Shown here: positions 9,448 through 17,017 of the stretch, piece after piece | How positions within the stretch are numbered: position 1 is the first letter of the stretch | Layout: each line of letters opens with the position of its first letter | Assembly (NCBI RefSeq): GCF_027531815.1 | Contig: NZ_JAPZSK010000004.1 | Location: forward strand, 1 to 64,000 | Direction of reading: 5' to 3' | DNA: 64,000 bases | Source of the DNA: Gemmatimonas sp. | GTDB taxonomy: Bacteria > Gemmatimonadota > Gemmatimonadetes > Gemmatimonadales > Gemmatimonadaceae | Position numbers and translations under genes: made by a program | The notes under the pieces: generated by a model | Databases searched by the model: none | Seen by the model: only the letters and a program-made list of their open reading frames with translations | What the model was told of the DNA's origin: nothing

Positions 9448-10079
9448 GCGGGTCTCGCGAAAAGGGGACCAGAAAAGGTACTGCAAGACATACGCGCCAG
9501 GACCCCGGGCGTTCCGCGGGAGATCGGGGATCGGACGGTCGGACCCTCCGGACCGTCCGATAGTCCGACCGTCCGATGTCGGATTGGATGCCGGAGGTCG
9601 GAATCCGGATCCGGGTCGGAAATCGGAGGTCGGAGGTGCGGGGGCTACCCTACACCAGCGGGGCCCCGCGCGCCCGGGAAAGCCACTTCCGACCTCGGAC
9701 CTCCGACAACAGTCGGGACTCCGACCTCCCGCATGTAATCCGACCTCCGACATCCGGACCGTCCGATAGTCCGACCGTCCGATGTCCCGATGTCGGATTG
9801 GATGCCGGAGGTCGGAATCCGGATCCGGGTCGGAAATCGGAAGTCGGAGGTGCGGGGGCCAGTGCACCGCGGTCGGGGTTGGGGCCGGCGGCTGCCCTCC
9901 ACGGTCTGTCGCCCCCACCGTCGGCGGGGGCCTCACGCACCCGGGAAAACCACCTCCGACCTCGGACCTCCGACAGCAGTCCCGACTCCGATATCGGGCA
10001 TTCAATCCGACCTCGGACCTCCGACATCCGGACAGTCCGACCGTCCGACCATCCGACCAACCGGACACGACGCCCCAGC
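9448..10079. repeat. Two large imperfect inverted-repeat units made of CGGAGGT-like heptamers
   Basis: Apart from about 80 unremarkable bases next to the protease start, this gene-free stretch is one repeat block. Two units stand in tandem. Each has a left arm rich in TCGGAGGTCGGA (9550-9645 and 9756-9860), a non-repeated loop, and a right arm rich in TCCGACCTCCGAC (9670-9782 and 9940-10062) that is roughly its reverse complement. A 31-bp segment at 9550-9580 recurs exactly at 9756-9786, and about 70 bp at 9575-9645 recurs at 9789-9859 with one mismatch seen. The loops (around 9646-9668 and 9861-9938) differ completely. A third unit lies at 47.1-47.35 kb. Confidence 0.9.
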
Positions 10080-10940
10080 CTATCCCTCTTCCCGCGGCCG
10101 CGATCCCAACACGTAGTCCACGTGCCACTGCCGGTCGTACTGCCGAATGGCGATGTCGCGCACCAGCCCGGCCGACAGCAGCATCTCGTGCGCCGGCTGC
10201 AGCACCCGCTGGAGGTGGCTGGGGTAGCGCTGGGTCAGGGGCATCTGCTCGGCCAGCCGCTCCAGCGAGACGCGCCACGAGAGGCGGCCGTCGGCGCGGG
10301 CCACCTCGAGAATGCGGTACAGCCGGCGCGCCACCGGGCTCGACAGCGCATGGTACCGGCTGGCCGACAGGGTCACCACGTGCCGGGCGGCGAGGTTGGC
10401 GCGCAGGGTGGCCGAGAGCGTGACGCGGGCGTCGCCGGGCTCGCCGGCGGCCAGGTTGCCGAACAGGTGCAGCTGCTCGCGGTCGGCCACCCGCCGCCGC
10501 TGCACGCTCACGGTGCTGAGCACGGTGAAGCTGAGGTCGGCCGTGCCCGACGGCGCCGACCAGTAGGCGCCCTCGGTGCTCTCGAGGGTGGTACGCTCGA
10601 GGCGGGTGAGCGCGGCGCGCAGCTGTTCGTAGGTCCGCCCGTCGGCGCGGCGCCCCATGCTGCGCAGGAAGGCGTGCAGCGTGAAGGTGATGGCGCCATC
10701 AGCTGGCGATCCCCCCTCGTGGTAGCGGTGCAGCAGCTCCACGTACACGTCCTGATCGAAGGTGCCGGGGAGCCGGTCGCCGGGGGCGGGGATGACACGC
10801 CACCGCCCGCCATTCTCGGTGGTGAACGAGACGGGCGCATCGTCGGCACTGTCGCTGAGCCGGAAGAGGGGGAGTTCCTCGAGCGACCGATCGAGAACCA
10901 CCCCCCGCACGGCCGGACGCCTGCGGGCGGCGAGAGTCAT
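10080..10940 (-). CDS. Replication initiator protein A (RPA) family protein
   Basis: This 286-residue protein resembles the plasmid replication initiators of the RPA family (PF10134). Supporting stretches are the N-terminal RSLEELPLFRLS, the central TFTLHAFLRSMGRRADGRTY and QLRAALTRLERTT, and a C-terminal winged-helix-like part with SSPVARRLYRILEVARA. The start at 10940 (MTLAARRRPAVRG) is preferred; an earlier ATG at 11060 would overlap the divergent neighbour's start and add 40 residues of low-complexity sequence. Its 3' end touches the inverted-repeat block at 9.5-10.1 kb. RPA-like genes occur on chromosomes as well as plasmids, so it may act in replication of an integrated element or be a domesticated relic; no partition genes are nearby. 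Confidence 0.7.
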   Translation of the reverse strand: MTLAARRRPAVRGVVLDRSLEELPLFRLSDSADDAPVSFTTENGGRWRVIPAPGDRLPGTFDQDVYVELLHRYHEGGSPADGAITFTLHAFLRSMGRRADGRTYEQLRAALTRLERTTLESTEGAYWSAPSGTADLSFTVLSTVSVQRRRVADREQLHLFGNLAAGEPGDARVTLSATLRANLAARHVVTLSASRYHALSSPVARRLYRILEVARADGRLSWRVSLERLAEQMPLTQRYPSHLQRVLQPAHEMLLSAGLVRDIAIRQYDRQWHVDYVLGSRPREEG

Positions 10941-11058
10941 CGCGCACAACTTGGCGGACCAGAGGGCGTTTGCGCCAGCCACCCCCCGGGCCGCGCCTCC
11001 ACACGGTCGCGCCGGGGCGCCCTTCCCGGGATTCGGCTCCGCTCGCACATTCGGCGCC

Positions 11059-11751
11059 ATGAAAAAGGAGCTCTGGCTGCGCCTTCGCGCCTACCACTTC
11101 ACGAATCTCGTCCCCCCCGACCTCTGGAACCATGTCGCGAAGGTGTTCGGCGGCGGGGACGCGTCCACGCGCGCCTTTGCCAGCAAGATCGCGCGCAAGC
11201 ATGCGTGGTCCACGCGCTTCGCCATGCGCGCCATCGAGGAGTACCGCAAGTTCGTGTTTCTTGGCGTGACGGGCGACACGGTCGTGACCCCCTCGAAGGT
11301 GATCGACACCGTGTGGCACGAGCACGTGCTGTTCACCAAGGCGTATCGCGAATTCTGCCGCGATGTCCTGCAGCGCGAGTTCGATCATCACCCCGAACTC
11401 GTGCCCTCCGACGCGCAGACGGCGGTGTACGCCCAGCAGTACGACGCCACGCTGGCGCGCTACGAGGTGGAGTTTCGTGTGCCCCCGCCGGCGGAGTTTT
11501 GGGGGACGCCGAAGTTCCCGCGTGAGAAGGACGCCGCGCGTGAGCCCCACCCCACCCACGTTGCCGACGGCGGGGACGTGCCCCTCTATCTCCATTTCGA
11601 CGGACACGGGGACACCCCAGGCTACCACGACATGCCCGAGTTCTCTGGCGGCGGATTCAGCGGCGGCGGTGGCGGCGACAGCTGGGGGAGCGACGGCAGC
11701 GGTGGCGACGGCGGCGGATCGGGGTGCTCGTCAGGGTGCGGCGGGGACTGA
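11059..11751 (+). CDS. Glycine-rich-domain-containing protein-like (GRPDCR family)
   Basis: This 230-residue protein carries the signature VIDTVWHEHVLFTKAYREFC of the glycine-rich-domain-containing-protein family (residues about 75-95; conserved Trp-His-x-His). Many members share this His/Asp-rich helical fold; the biochemical role is not established. The last 40 residues are a Gly/Ser/Asp tail (GGGFSGGGGGDSWGSDG) ending in a cysteine pair, like the disordered tails of TPM-domain proteins. There is no signal peptide. It diverges from the RPA gene with 118 bases between starts. The gene is followed by 180 bases without a recognised element before the convergent cyanophycinase-like gene. Confidence 0.65.
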   Translation: MKKELWLRLRAYHFTNLVPPDLWNHVAKVFGGGDASTRAFASKIARKHAWSTRFAMRAIEEYRKFVFLGVTGDTVVTPSKVIDTVWHEHVLFTKAYREFCRDVLQREFDHHPELVPSDAQTAVYAQQYDATLARYEVEFRVPPPAEFWGTPKFPREKDAAREPHPTHVADGGDVPLYLHFDGHGDTPGYHDMPEFSGGGFSGGGGGDSWGSDGSGGDGGGSGCSSGCGGD

Positions 11752-11931
11752 CGACAGCGCGTGCTCGCGTGGAGTGAGCGGCGCGGGATGCGCGGTCAGA
11801 GCCGGAGTTCATTTGGAGATGGTGACAGTTGAGCTGGCTCGGAGCGTCGTCCTCAACTCTCACGGCGAGAACCCTCATGCTCACCGCCATCCAGGCTCAA
11901 CTCTCATCCGCTCCGCCTCAACTCTCCCATC

Positions 11932-12753
11932 TCAAATCTGTTCCGGCTCGAGCACCTTTTCCGTCGCGCGCCCGTTCACGCGGTCCACGTAGTAGCACTT
12001 CGCGCCCGCGCGCGCCGACACGACGCGCTTGAGTGTCGTCTCCTCGAAGTACAGCCCCGCGTCGTTGTCGCAGGCGTAGCCCGGCTTCATCTCGCCGTTG
12101 CCGATGAGCTTCTGGTAGAGCGGCCGGCGCCCGGGTTCGGCGTCGTAGTGCGGCGAGTGGCTGCCGGGGAGAAAGCCCAGGCACTTCACGATGGAGAGCA
12201 CCTTGGGGCGCGAGTCGGTGGTGCCCTCGTCGAACCAGCAGAGCGAGCCCGCGCTGGCGCCGCCCAGTACGATGCCGCGGTCCCACGCCTGACGCAGGAT
12301 CACGTCGATCCCTTGCGCCTTCCAGATGGCCTGCTGATTGAGCGTGTTGCCGCCGCTCACCACGATGCCGTCGGCGCTCAGCAGGACTTCATCCCAGTCC
12401 TGCAGCTGTGAGGTGCTGGCAATGAAGCTGCGCTGCACGAACGGTTCCACGTTGAGCGGCGCGCAGCTCTGGTAGAAGCTGATGATCCCCTGCTCGCTGT
12501 CGGCGCTGGCAGTGGGCAGATACAGGATGCGCGGCCGCGCCTTGCCGCTGAGCTGCGCCATGAGGCCGATGAACTTCGTGCGGAAGCCGCCGCCGGCGAT
12601 GAGGATTTTGCGCGTGGCGCGTGCGGAGCTGTCGGTCATGGCGCCGGTCGAGTCGGACATGGGGGCCGTGGAGGGGAGGGCGTGGAGCGTGTGCGGCAGG
12701 GCCGCCGCGGCGGCGAGGGTGGAGCCGGTGGCAACGAAATCGCGTCGATTCAT
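11932..12753 (-). CDS. Cyanophycinase-like S51 peptidase, exported
   Basis: This 273-residue protein belongs to the peptidase S51 / class I glutamine amidotransferase-like fold that includes cyanophycinase and peptidase E. Catalytic-Ser context is GGASAGSLCWF (nucleophile elbow), preceded by VVSGGNTLNQQ. A Tat-like N-terminus ([20 protein letters not shown]) suggests export, which is unlike cytosolic cyanophycinases and recalls extracellular members. The ATG at 12753 overlaps the last base of the upstream SEC-C gene's stop (TGATG), so the two are translationally coupled. No cyanophycin synthetase is in the window, so the substrate may be other aspartyl peptides. Confidence 0.82.
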   Translation of the reverse strand: MNRRDFVATGSTLAAAAALPHTLHALPSTAPMSDSTGAMTDSSARATRKILIAGGGFRTKFIGLMAQLSGKARPRILYLPTASADSEQGIISFYQSCAPLNVEPFVQRSFIASTSQLQDWDEVLLSADGIVVSGGNTLNQQAIWKAQGIDVILRQAWDRGIVLGGASAGSLCWFDEGTTDSRPKVLSIVKCLGFLPGSHSPHYDAEPGRRPLYQKLIGNGEMKPGYACDNDAGLYFEETTLKRVVSARAGAKCYYVDRVNGRATEKVLEPEQI

Positions 12754-13547
12754 CACGGGTCCTCGGGAGGGGAGTCGGGGTCCATCTCGTCACCATCGGC
12801 GGCTTGATCGGCGTACAGCGACTCGGCCAGCAGGTGCCACTGCCGAACCGTGCGCGCCTGCCAGACCGGGTCGTGCCGCTGCGCCTCGAGTCCGGCGTCA
12901 CCGCCGGCGTTGGCGCGCAACTGCTCCACGAACGGCTTGGCATCGCTGGGGATGAGCGTGTCCTCGTGCAGGCCGCTGAACACGTGCACACCGCCGTCTT
13001 CCAGCACGTAGGCGCAAATGTACTCCGCGGGCGCGATGGCGTGCGTGAGATCGGGCTCATGCACGAACAGGGTGCGTCCCGTCAACTGGTCGGTGAGGGT
13101 GGCGCCCACCCCCGCCTCGACCGTCTCCACCTCCCAGATGCCCAGCGTCATGGCCAACCCGGCCGTCACGAGGGAACGCTCATCGTCGGGGCGGCGGGCG
13201 CCGGCGTCGTCGAGCCAGGCGGCGGCGATCGGACGGCCGAGCGTGGGGGGCACGTACGAGAACATCGCCCACCCGGTGTAGATGTCGGCCTCGAGGTCAC
13301 TCGGCTCTTCCTCGGGGCTCAGCCCCCAGGCGTCGAGCGCGGCGTCGGTCCATTCGGGGCCCAGCTTCTTGGTGGCCCAGTCGAGCACATCCTGCCCCAC
13401 CCGCTTCTGCCGCTGCAGCAGCAGCTCGGCACGCTGCCACTCCGCGCGCGACGCGGTGGGGAGCGCGGCCACCTCCGGGGGCATGGCGGCGCCGTGGCAC
13501 TTCTTGAACTTCTTGCCGGAGCCGCAGGGGCAGGGGTCGTTACGCAT
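12753..13547 (-). CDS. SEC-C zinc-motif protein
   Basis: This 264-residue cytosolic protein begins directly with a SEC-C zinc-binding motif ([19 protein letters not shown], residues 1-19), the element that in SecA binds SecB and ribosomes. The rest (about 245 residues, acidic) shows no domain that I recognise; it is rich in Trp and Asp/Glu and ends in a charged tail. Starting at 13547 places the motif at the N-terminus, as in many stand-alone SEC-C proteins, and the upstream reading frame is repeat-like. It is the first gene of a two-gene unit with the cyanophycinase-like protein. Function unknown. Confidence 0.7.
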   Translation of the reverse strand: MRNDPCPCGSGKKFKKCHGAAMPPEVAALPTASRAEWQRAELLLQRQKRVGQDVLDWATKKLGPEWTDAALDAWGLSPEEEPSDLEADIYTGWAMFSYVPPTLGRPIAAAWLDDAGARRPDDERSLVTAGLAMTLGIWEVETVEAGVGATLTDQLTGRTLFVHEPDLTHAIAPAEYICAYVLEDGGVHVFSGLHEDTLIPSDAKPFVEQLRANAGGDAGLEAQRHDPVWQARTVRQWHLLAESLYADQAADGDEMDPDSPPEDP

Positions 13548-13549
13548 GG

Positions 13550-13732
13550 GGGGAGGCGCGGAGTAAAGGGAGGCGCGGGGGAAAAGCCTGTCGGGGAGCA
13601 CGGAGTCACGGGGGGCACGGAGAACTGCCACGAACCATACACGGGCAAGCCCCGGGCAACGTGCTGAATTAGCACCTCGACGGTTGCCAGTGCTCCGTGT
13701 CTCCGCGCCTCCGTGCCTCCCCCGAGCGGTTC
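13550..13732. repeat. Inverted repeat of the GGAGGCGCGG family
   Basis: The gap between the SEC-C gene and the dehydratase gene holds G/A-rich arms (GGGAGGCGCGG at 13550-13590, GGCACGGAGAACTGCCA around 13614) and a roughly complementary C/T-rich arm (CTCCGTGTCTCCGCGCCTCC at 13695-13725). The arms could fold into a long imperfect stem. The same motif recurs near 7660, 16070, 43830 and 49700-49805. Confidence 0.6.
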
Positions 13733-13756
13733 GACCCGCCTCGACGCTCCCAACGA

Positions 13757-14743
13757 TCAGTCGGCGAGGTACCCGCAGAAGCTCGCCGCGTCCACATTGC
13801 CGCCGCACACCACCACGCCCACCTGCTTGCCCGCGAGTCGGTCGCGCAGCGGCCCCAGCACGGCAGCGAGTGATGCCGCACCGGCGGGTTCGGTGACCAG
13901 CTTGGCGCTGCGGTAGAGCAGCCGCATGGCATCGCGGATCTGCTCGTCGCTCACCAGCACCACGTCGTCCACATACGCCTGGTTGAGCGCAAACGAGTAC
14001 GGTTCACAGCGCGGGGCGCCGAGTGAGTCGGCGATGGTGCGCACCTTGTCGATGGATTGCGGGGCGCCGGCGGCGAAGCTGCGGTGCATGGTGTCGGCCC
14101 CCTCCGGTTCCACCACGTACACCTTGGTATCCGGCGCGAGGAGTTTCACCGCACACGCCACGCCACCCGTGAGGCCACCACCGCCAGCGGCCACCACTAC
14201 GGCATCGAGCTCTATGCCGTTGGCGCGGGTTTGCTCGATGAATTCCATCCCCACCGTGGCCGTACCGAGCGCGGTGAGCGGCCCTTCGTAGGGGTGCACG
14301 AAGGTGCGCCCTTCGTCGCGTTCGATCGCGCGCGCGGTTTCGAACGCCTCGTGCACGTTGTCCACCAGCACCACCTCGGCGCCCAGCTCCTCGCACAACA
14401 TGATGCGGTACGGGTTGGCCGTGCGCGGCATCACCACCTTGGCGGTGCTGTGCAGTTGGCGCGCGCTGTAGGCCAGCGAGATGGCGTGATTGCCCGCCGA
14501 CACCCCCGTGACGCCACGCGCGAGCTGCTCGGGGGTGAGGCTCATCATGACGGTGAGTGCGCCGCGCGGCTTGAAGCTCCCCGTGCGCTGGAACAGCTCC
14601 TCCTTGAGCCACACGTCGGTGCCCGGCGCCAGGCGGGCCTGCAGCGGGTCGTCGCGCCACCGACGCACGCAGGTGGTTTCGACGCGGTCACCCAACCGGT
14701 GACGGGCGGCGCGGATGGCGGGGAGGGTGGGGAATGCGTGCAT
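13757..14743 (-). CDS. Threonine/serine dehydratase, PLP fold type II
   Basis: This 328-residue enzyme should deaminate threonine or serine to the 2-oxo acid and ammonia. It is the short catabolic form, lacking the C-terminal ACT-like regulatory domain of biosynthetic IlvA. The PLP-binding lysine is Lys58 in TGSFKPRGA, the substrate loop reads [11 protein letters not shown], and the phosphate-binding glycine loop is [13 protein letters not shown]. The start at 14743 ([14 protein letters not shown]) is the first codon that fits the family; the open frame upstream is the antisense of the Fic gene. It is 32 bases downstream of the Fic gene's stop, on the same strand. Related racemases or ketotrypto-type lyases cannot be excluded. 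Confidence 0.88.
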   Translation of the reverse strand: MHAFPTLPAIRAARHRLGDRVETTCVRRWRDDPLQARLAPGTDVWLKEELFQRTGSFKPRGALTVMMSLTPEQLARGVTGVSAGNHAISLAYSARQLHSTAKVVMPRTANPYRIMLCEELGAEVVLVDNVHEAFETARAIERDEGRTFVHPYEGPLTALGTATVGMEFIEQTRANGIELDAVVVAAGGGGLTGGVACAVKLLAPDTKVYVVEPEGADTMHRSFAAGAPQSIDKVRTIADSLGAPRCEPYSFALNQAYVDDVVLVSDEQIRDAMRLLYRSAKLVTEPAGAASLAAVLGPLRDRLAGKQVGVVVCGGNVDAASFCGYLAD

Positions 14744-14775
14744 GGAGGGGAGAGTGGAGGTGCCTGCTCCGCAAG

Positions 14776-15939
14776 CTACAACGGCGTCGTGCCTTCGCTG
14801 AGGATGCGGACATACTCGACGTAACTGAACAGGCGATCGCGCTTCCGGCCGGTGAGTTCGGTGACGATGCCGAGCCCGCGCAACTGCTCGAGCATGCGGT
14901 TCACGGTTGGCATGCTCACCCCGCTCCGCGCTGCCAGGGTGGGGGCGCTCGCGATGGGGCGTTCGCGGAGCGCATCGAACACGCGCAGCAGGGAGTTGGC
15001 CGTGCGTCCGCCCGAGGCGACACGCTCTCGGTCCTGGGCAAACAGACACACGAGTCGTTGTGCGGTGTCGACGGCGGCGCCGGCTGTTTCGCGTACGCCG
15101 TCGGCAAAGAACCCGATCCATGCTTCCCAGTCCCCCGTTTCCCGCACGGCGGTGAGATGCGCGTAGTACTCCGCCCGGTGCTCCTTGAAGTACAAGGAGA
15201 GGTACAGCATGGGATCCTTCAGCACCCCCTCGGCACAGAGCATGAGCGTGATGAGCAGACGCCCCACACGCCCGTTGCCGTCGAGGAACGGGTGGATGGT
15301 TTCGAACTGCACGTGCACCAGTGCCGCCTTGAGTACCGGCGACGTGCGCACCGGGTCGTCGTGGATGAACCGTTCCAGCGCGGTCATGCACGGCGCGATC
15401 TCGTGCGGAGGCGGCGGAACGAAGGCCGCATTTCCTGGCCGTGTGCCGCCTATCCAGTTCTGCGATCGCCGGAATTCCCCGGGCAGCTTGTCGGCACCGC
15501 GCCCGCTGTTGAGCAGATGACCGTGGATCCCCCGGAGCAGGCGGCCAGAAATCGGAAATCCGCGGCGAACCTCCTCCATGCCCCACTCCAGCGCCGCGAC
15601 GTAGTTCGACACCTCGGTGACGTCATCGAGCGGCACCCCCGGGGACTCATCCGCTTCGAAGGTCAGCAGGTCCGAAAGCGATGACTGCGTCCCCTCGATC
15701 TGCGAGGAGAGGACCGCCTCTTTGCGGACATACGTATAGAGGAAGAGCTTGGTATCTGGAAGCAGAATCGTGACACTATCAAGCCTTCCTAAGGCCAATA
15801 GCGCGTCATCAAGCCTATTTCTGAGCTCATCATCGATGTGCAGCGGTGGCTCCGGTGGGAGCGGCGCCGGGACAAAGGCCCGAACCGGTTCTCCGGACGC
15901 CGTTTCCGTCCGCCAGCTGCCAGTTGCTCCCCGCCGCAT
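14776..15939 (-). CDS. Fic-domain protein with Fic_N and winged-helix C-terminus
   Basis: This 387-residue protein is a probable AMP-transferase. The catalytic motif HPFLDGNGRVGR is intact (residues 216-227). The inhibitory helix motif S-x-x-x-E-G is present N-terminally (SSQIEG, residues 78-83), making it a self-inhibited class II enzyme in the Fic_N architecture. A winged-helix domain occupies about 320-380 (SVSMPTVNRMLEQLRGLGI), so it may bind DNA. Upstream, 15948-16053, lie two copies of an AT-rich inverted repeat that look like operators for an autoregulator; autoregulation by the C-terminal domain is inference. No separate antitoxin gene is adjacent. Codon use is like the neighbours, but the upstream DNA is far more AT-rich. 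Confidence 0.9.
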   Translation of the reverse strand: MRRGATGSWRTETASGEPVRAFVPAPLPPEPPLHIDDELRNRLDDALLALGRLDSVTILLPDTKLFLYTYVRKEAVLSSQIEGTQSSLSDLLTFEADESPGVPLDDVTEVSNYVAALEWGMEEVRRGFPISGRLLRGIHGHLLNSGRGADKLPGEFRRSQNWIGGTRPGNAAFVPPPPHEIAPCMTALERFIHDDPVRTSPVLKAALVHVQFETIHPFLDGNGRVGRLLITLMLCAEGVLKDPMLYLSLYFKEHRAEYYAHLTAVRETGDWEAWIGFFADGVRETAGAAVDTAQRLVCLFAQDRERVASGGRTANSLLRVFDALRERPIASAPTLAARSGVSMPTVNRMLEQLRGLGIVTELTGRKRDRLFSYVEYVRILSEGTTPL

Positions 15940-15947
15940 CCGAGTCC

Positions 15948-16053
15948 TCCGCTAATTAAACTTTCGACGATTGCTTAATTAACGGAGAACGGTAATTGCG
16001 AACTGTAATCAGCGCAATCCGCTAATTAAGAAAACGACAGATATTTAATTAGC
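15948..16053 (-). promoter_or_regulatory. Duplicated TAATTAA inverted-repeat operator upstream of fic
   Basis: Two inverted repeats stand side by side. Pair one: TCCGCTAATTAA at 15948-15959 and TTAATTAACGGA at 15975-15986. Pair two: TCCGCTAATTAA at 16018-16029 and TTAATTAGCAG at 16043-16053. Both pairs have a 13-15 base spacer containing CGAC, and the pair centres are about 68 bases apart. The AT-rich block begins 8 bases upstream of the fic start codon, so binding there would cover its promoter or ribosome site. Confidence 0.7.
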
Positions 16054-16113
16054 AGCTCTCCGTGCCCTCCGCCATTCCCCGCGCCTCCTCTCCTCCGCGC
16101 CTCCTGCTCGCCG

Positions 16114-16848
16114 CTAGGCGAGCACCAGCACCTGCCCCGACACGTTCCGCGCCAACGGGCTCGCCAGAAACGCCACCACATCCGCCACGCTCTCCCGCTC
16201 CACGTAGTCGGCCTTCTCTCCCATGTCGGCCACGTTGGTGGCGGTACGTATGGCCGTGGGCGCCACGGCATTCGCGCGCACCCCATGCGCCTTTTCGTCC
16301 AGCGCCACGGTGCGCATGAGACTCAGCACCCCGCTCTTGGCCGCGGCGTAGGCCGCCATCCCCTTGGGGCTGCCGCCCGGCGTGGCGGCCACACTGCCGA
16401 AGTACACGAAGCTCCCCTTGGCCGCGCGTACACTGGGCAGAAAAGCGCGCGTGGTGGCGAACGCCGTCTCGAGGTTGATGGTGAACTGCTTCGCCCACCC
16501 CTCGGGGTCGCTTTCGTCGAGTGCGCCCGTCATGCCGAAGCCGCCGGCCACGCACACCACGGCGTGCACGCGGCCCACGTGCGTGTCCTTGTGCGCCCAC
16601 GACACCTCGGCCGCCACGCGCTGTGCGTCACCCGCATCGGCCAGGTTGGCGGTATGCGAGCTCACGTGCGCCGCGCCGAGTGACGTGAGCGTGGCGGTGC
16701 GCTGCGGGTCCTGCTCGTTGAGGTCGATGAGTGCCAGCGAGGCGCCGCGCTGCGCGAAGCCGCGCGCGACGGCTTCGCCGACCTGCCCCTCACGGCCCAC
16801 TCCGGTGATGACGATGAGCTGATCGCGGAAGCTGAGGTCGGTGGACAT
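16114..16848 (-). CDS. Short-chain dehydrogenase/reductase
   Basis: This 244-residue NAD(P)-dependent oxidoreductase has the classical SDR plan. The cofactor loop is TGVGREGQVGEAVA (residues 15-28), a slightly longer version of TGxxxGxG; the catalytic residues appear as Ser in YFGSVAATPGG and Tyr/Lys in YAAAKSG. Length and C-terminus (SGQVLVLA) are normal; the closing residues are hydrophobic like those of 3-oxoacyl-ACP reductase relatives. The start at 16848 is the ATG nearest the Rossmann strand. The substrate cannot be predicted. It stands alone between the Fic operator region and a 169-base gap. Confidence 0.85.
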   Translation of the reverse strand: MSTDLSFRDQLIVITGVGREGQVGEAVARGFAQRGASLALIDLNEQDPQRTATLTSLGAAHVSSHTANLADAGDAQRVAAEVSWAHKDTHVGRVHAVVCVAGGFGMTGALDESDPEGWAKQFTINLETAFATTRAFLPSVRAAKGSFVYFGSVAATPGGSPKGMAAYAAAKSGVLSLMRTVALDEKAHGVRANAVAPTAIRTATNVADMGEKADYVERESVADVVAFLASPLARNVSGQVLVLA

Positions 16849-17017
16849 GAGGCGTGAGACGTGAGAGGGGAGGGAAACGCGTGAACACGGAGCGCACCGA
16901 GGGGGGTGAGGGCACAGAGAACTGCACATGCCACAATGGAAACTACGCTGTTCTCCAGGCCCTCACCCTCCTCGGCGATCTCCGTATGAGCGCGTTCCGC
17001 CCCCGCTCCGGGCCGCC

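Noticed and set aside
8185..9738. Plus-strand frame opposite the S41 protease
   Set aside because: Shadow of a well-supported protease; the composition is that of an antisense frame.
9550..10062. Classical iterons of the adjacent replication initiator
   Set aside because: The units are long inverted repeats with a third copy far away at 47 kb, unlike short direct iterons beside a rep gene.
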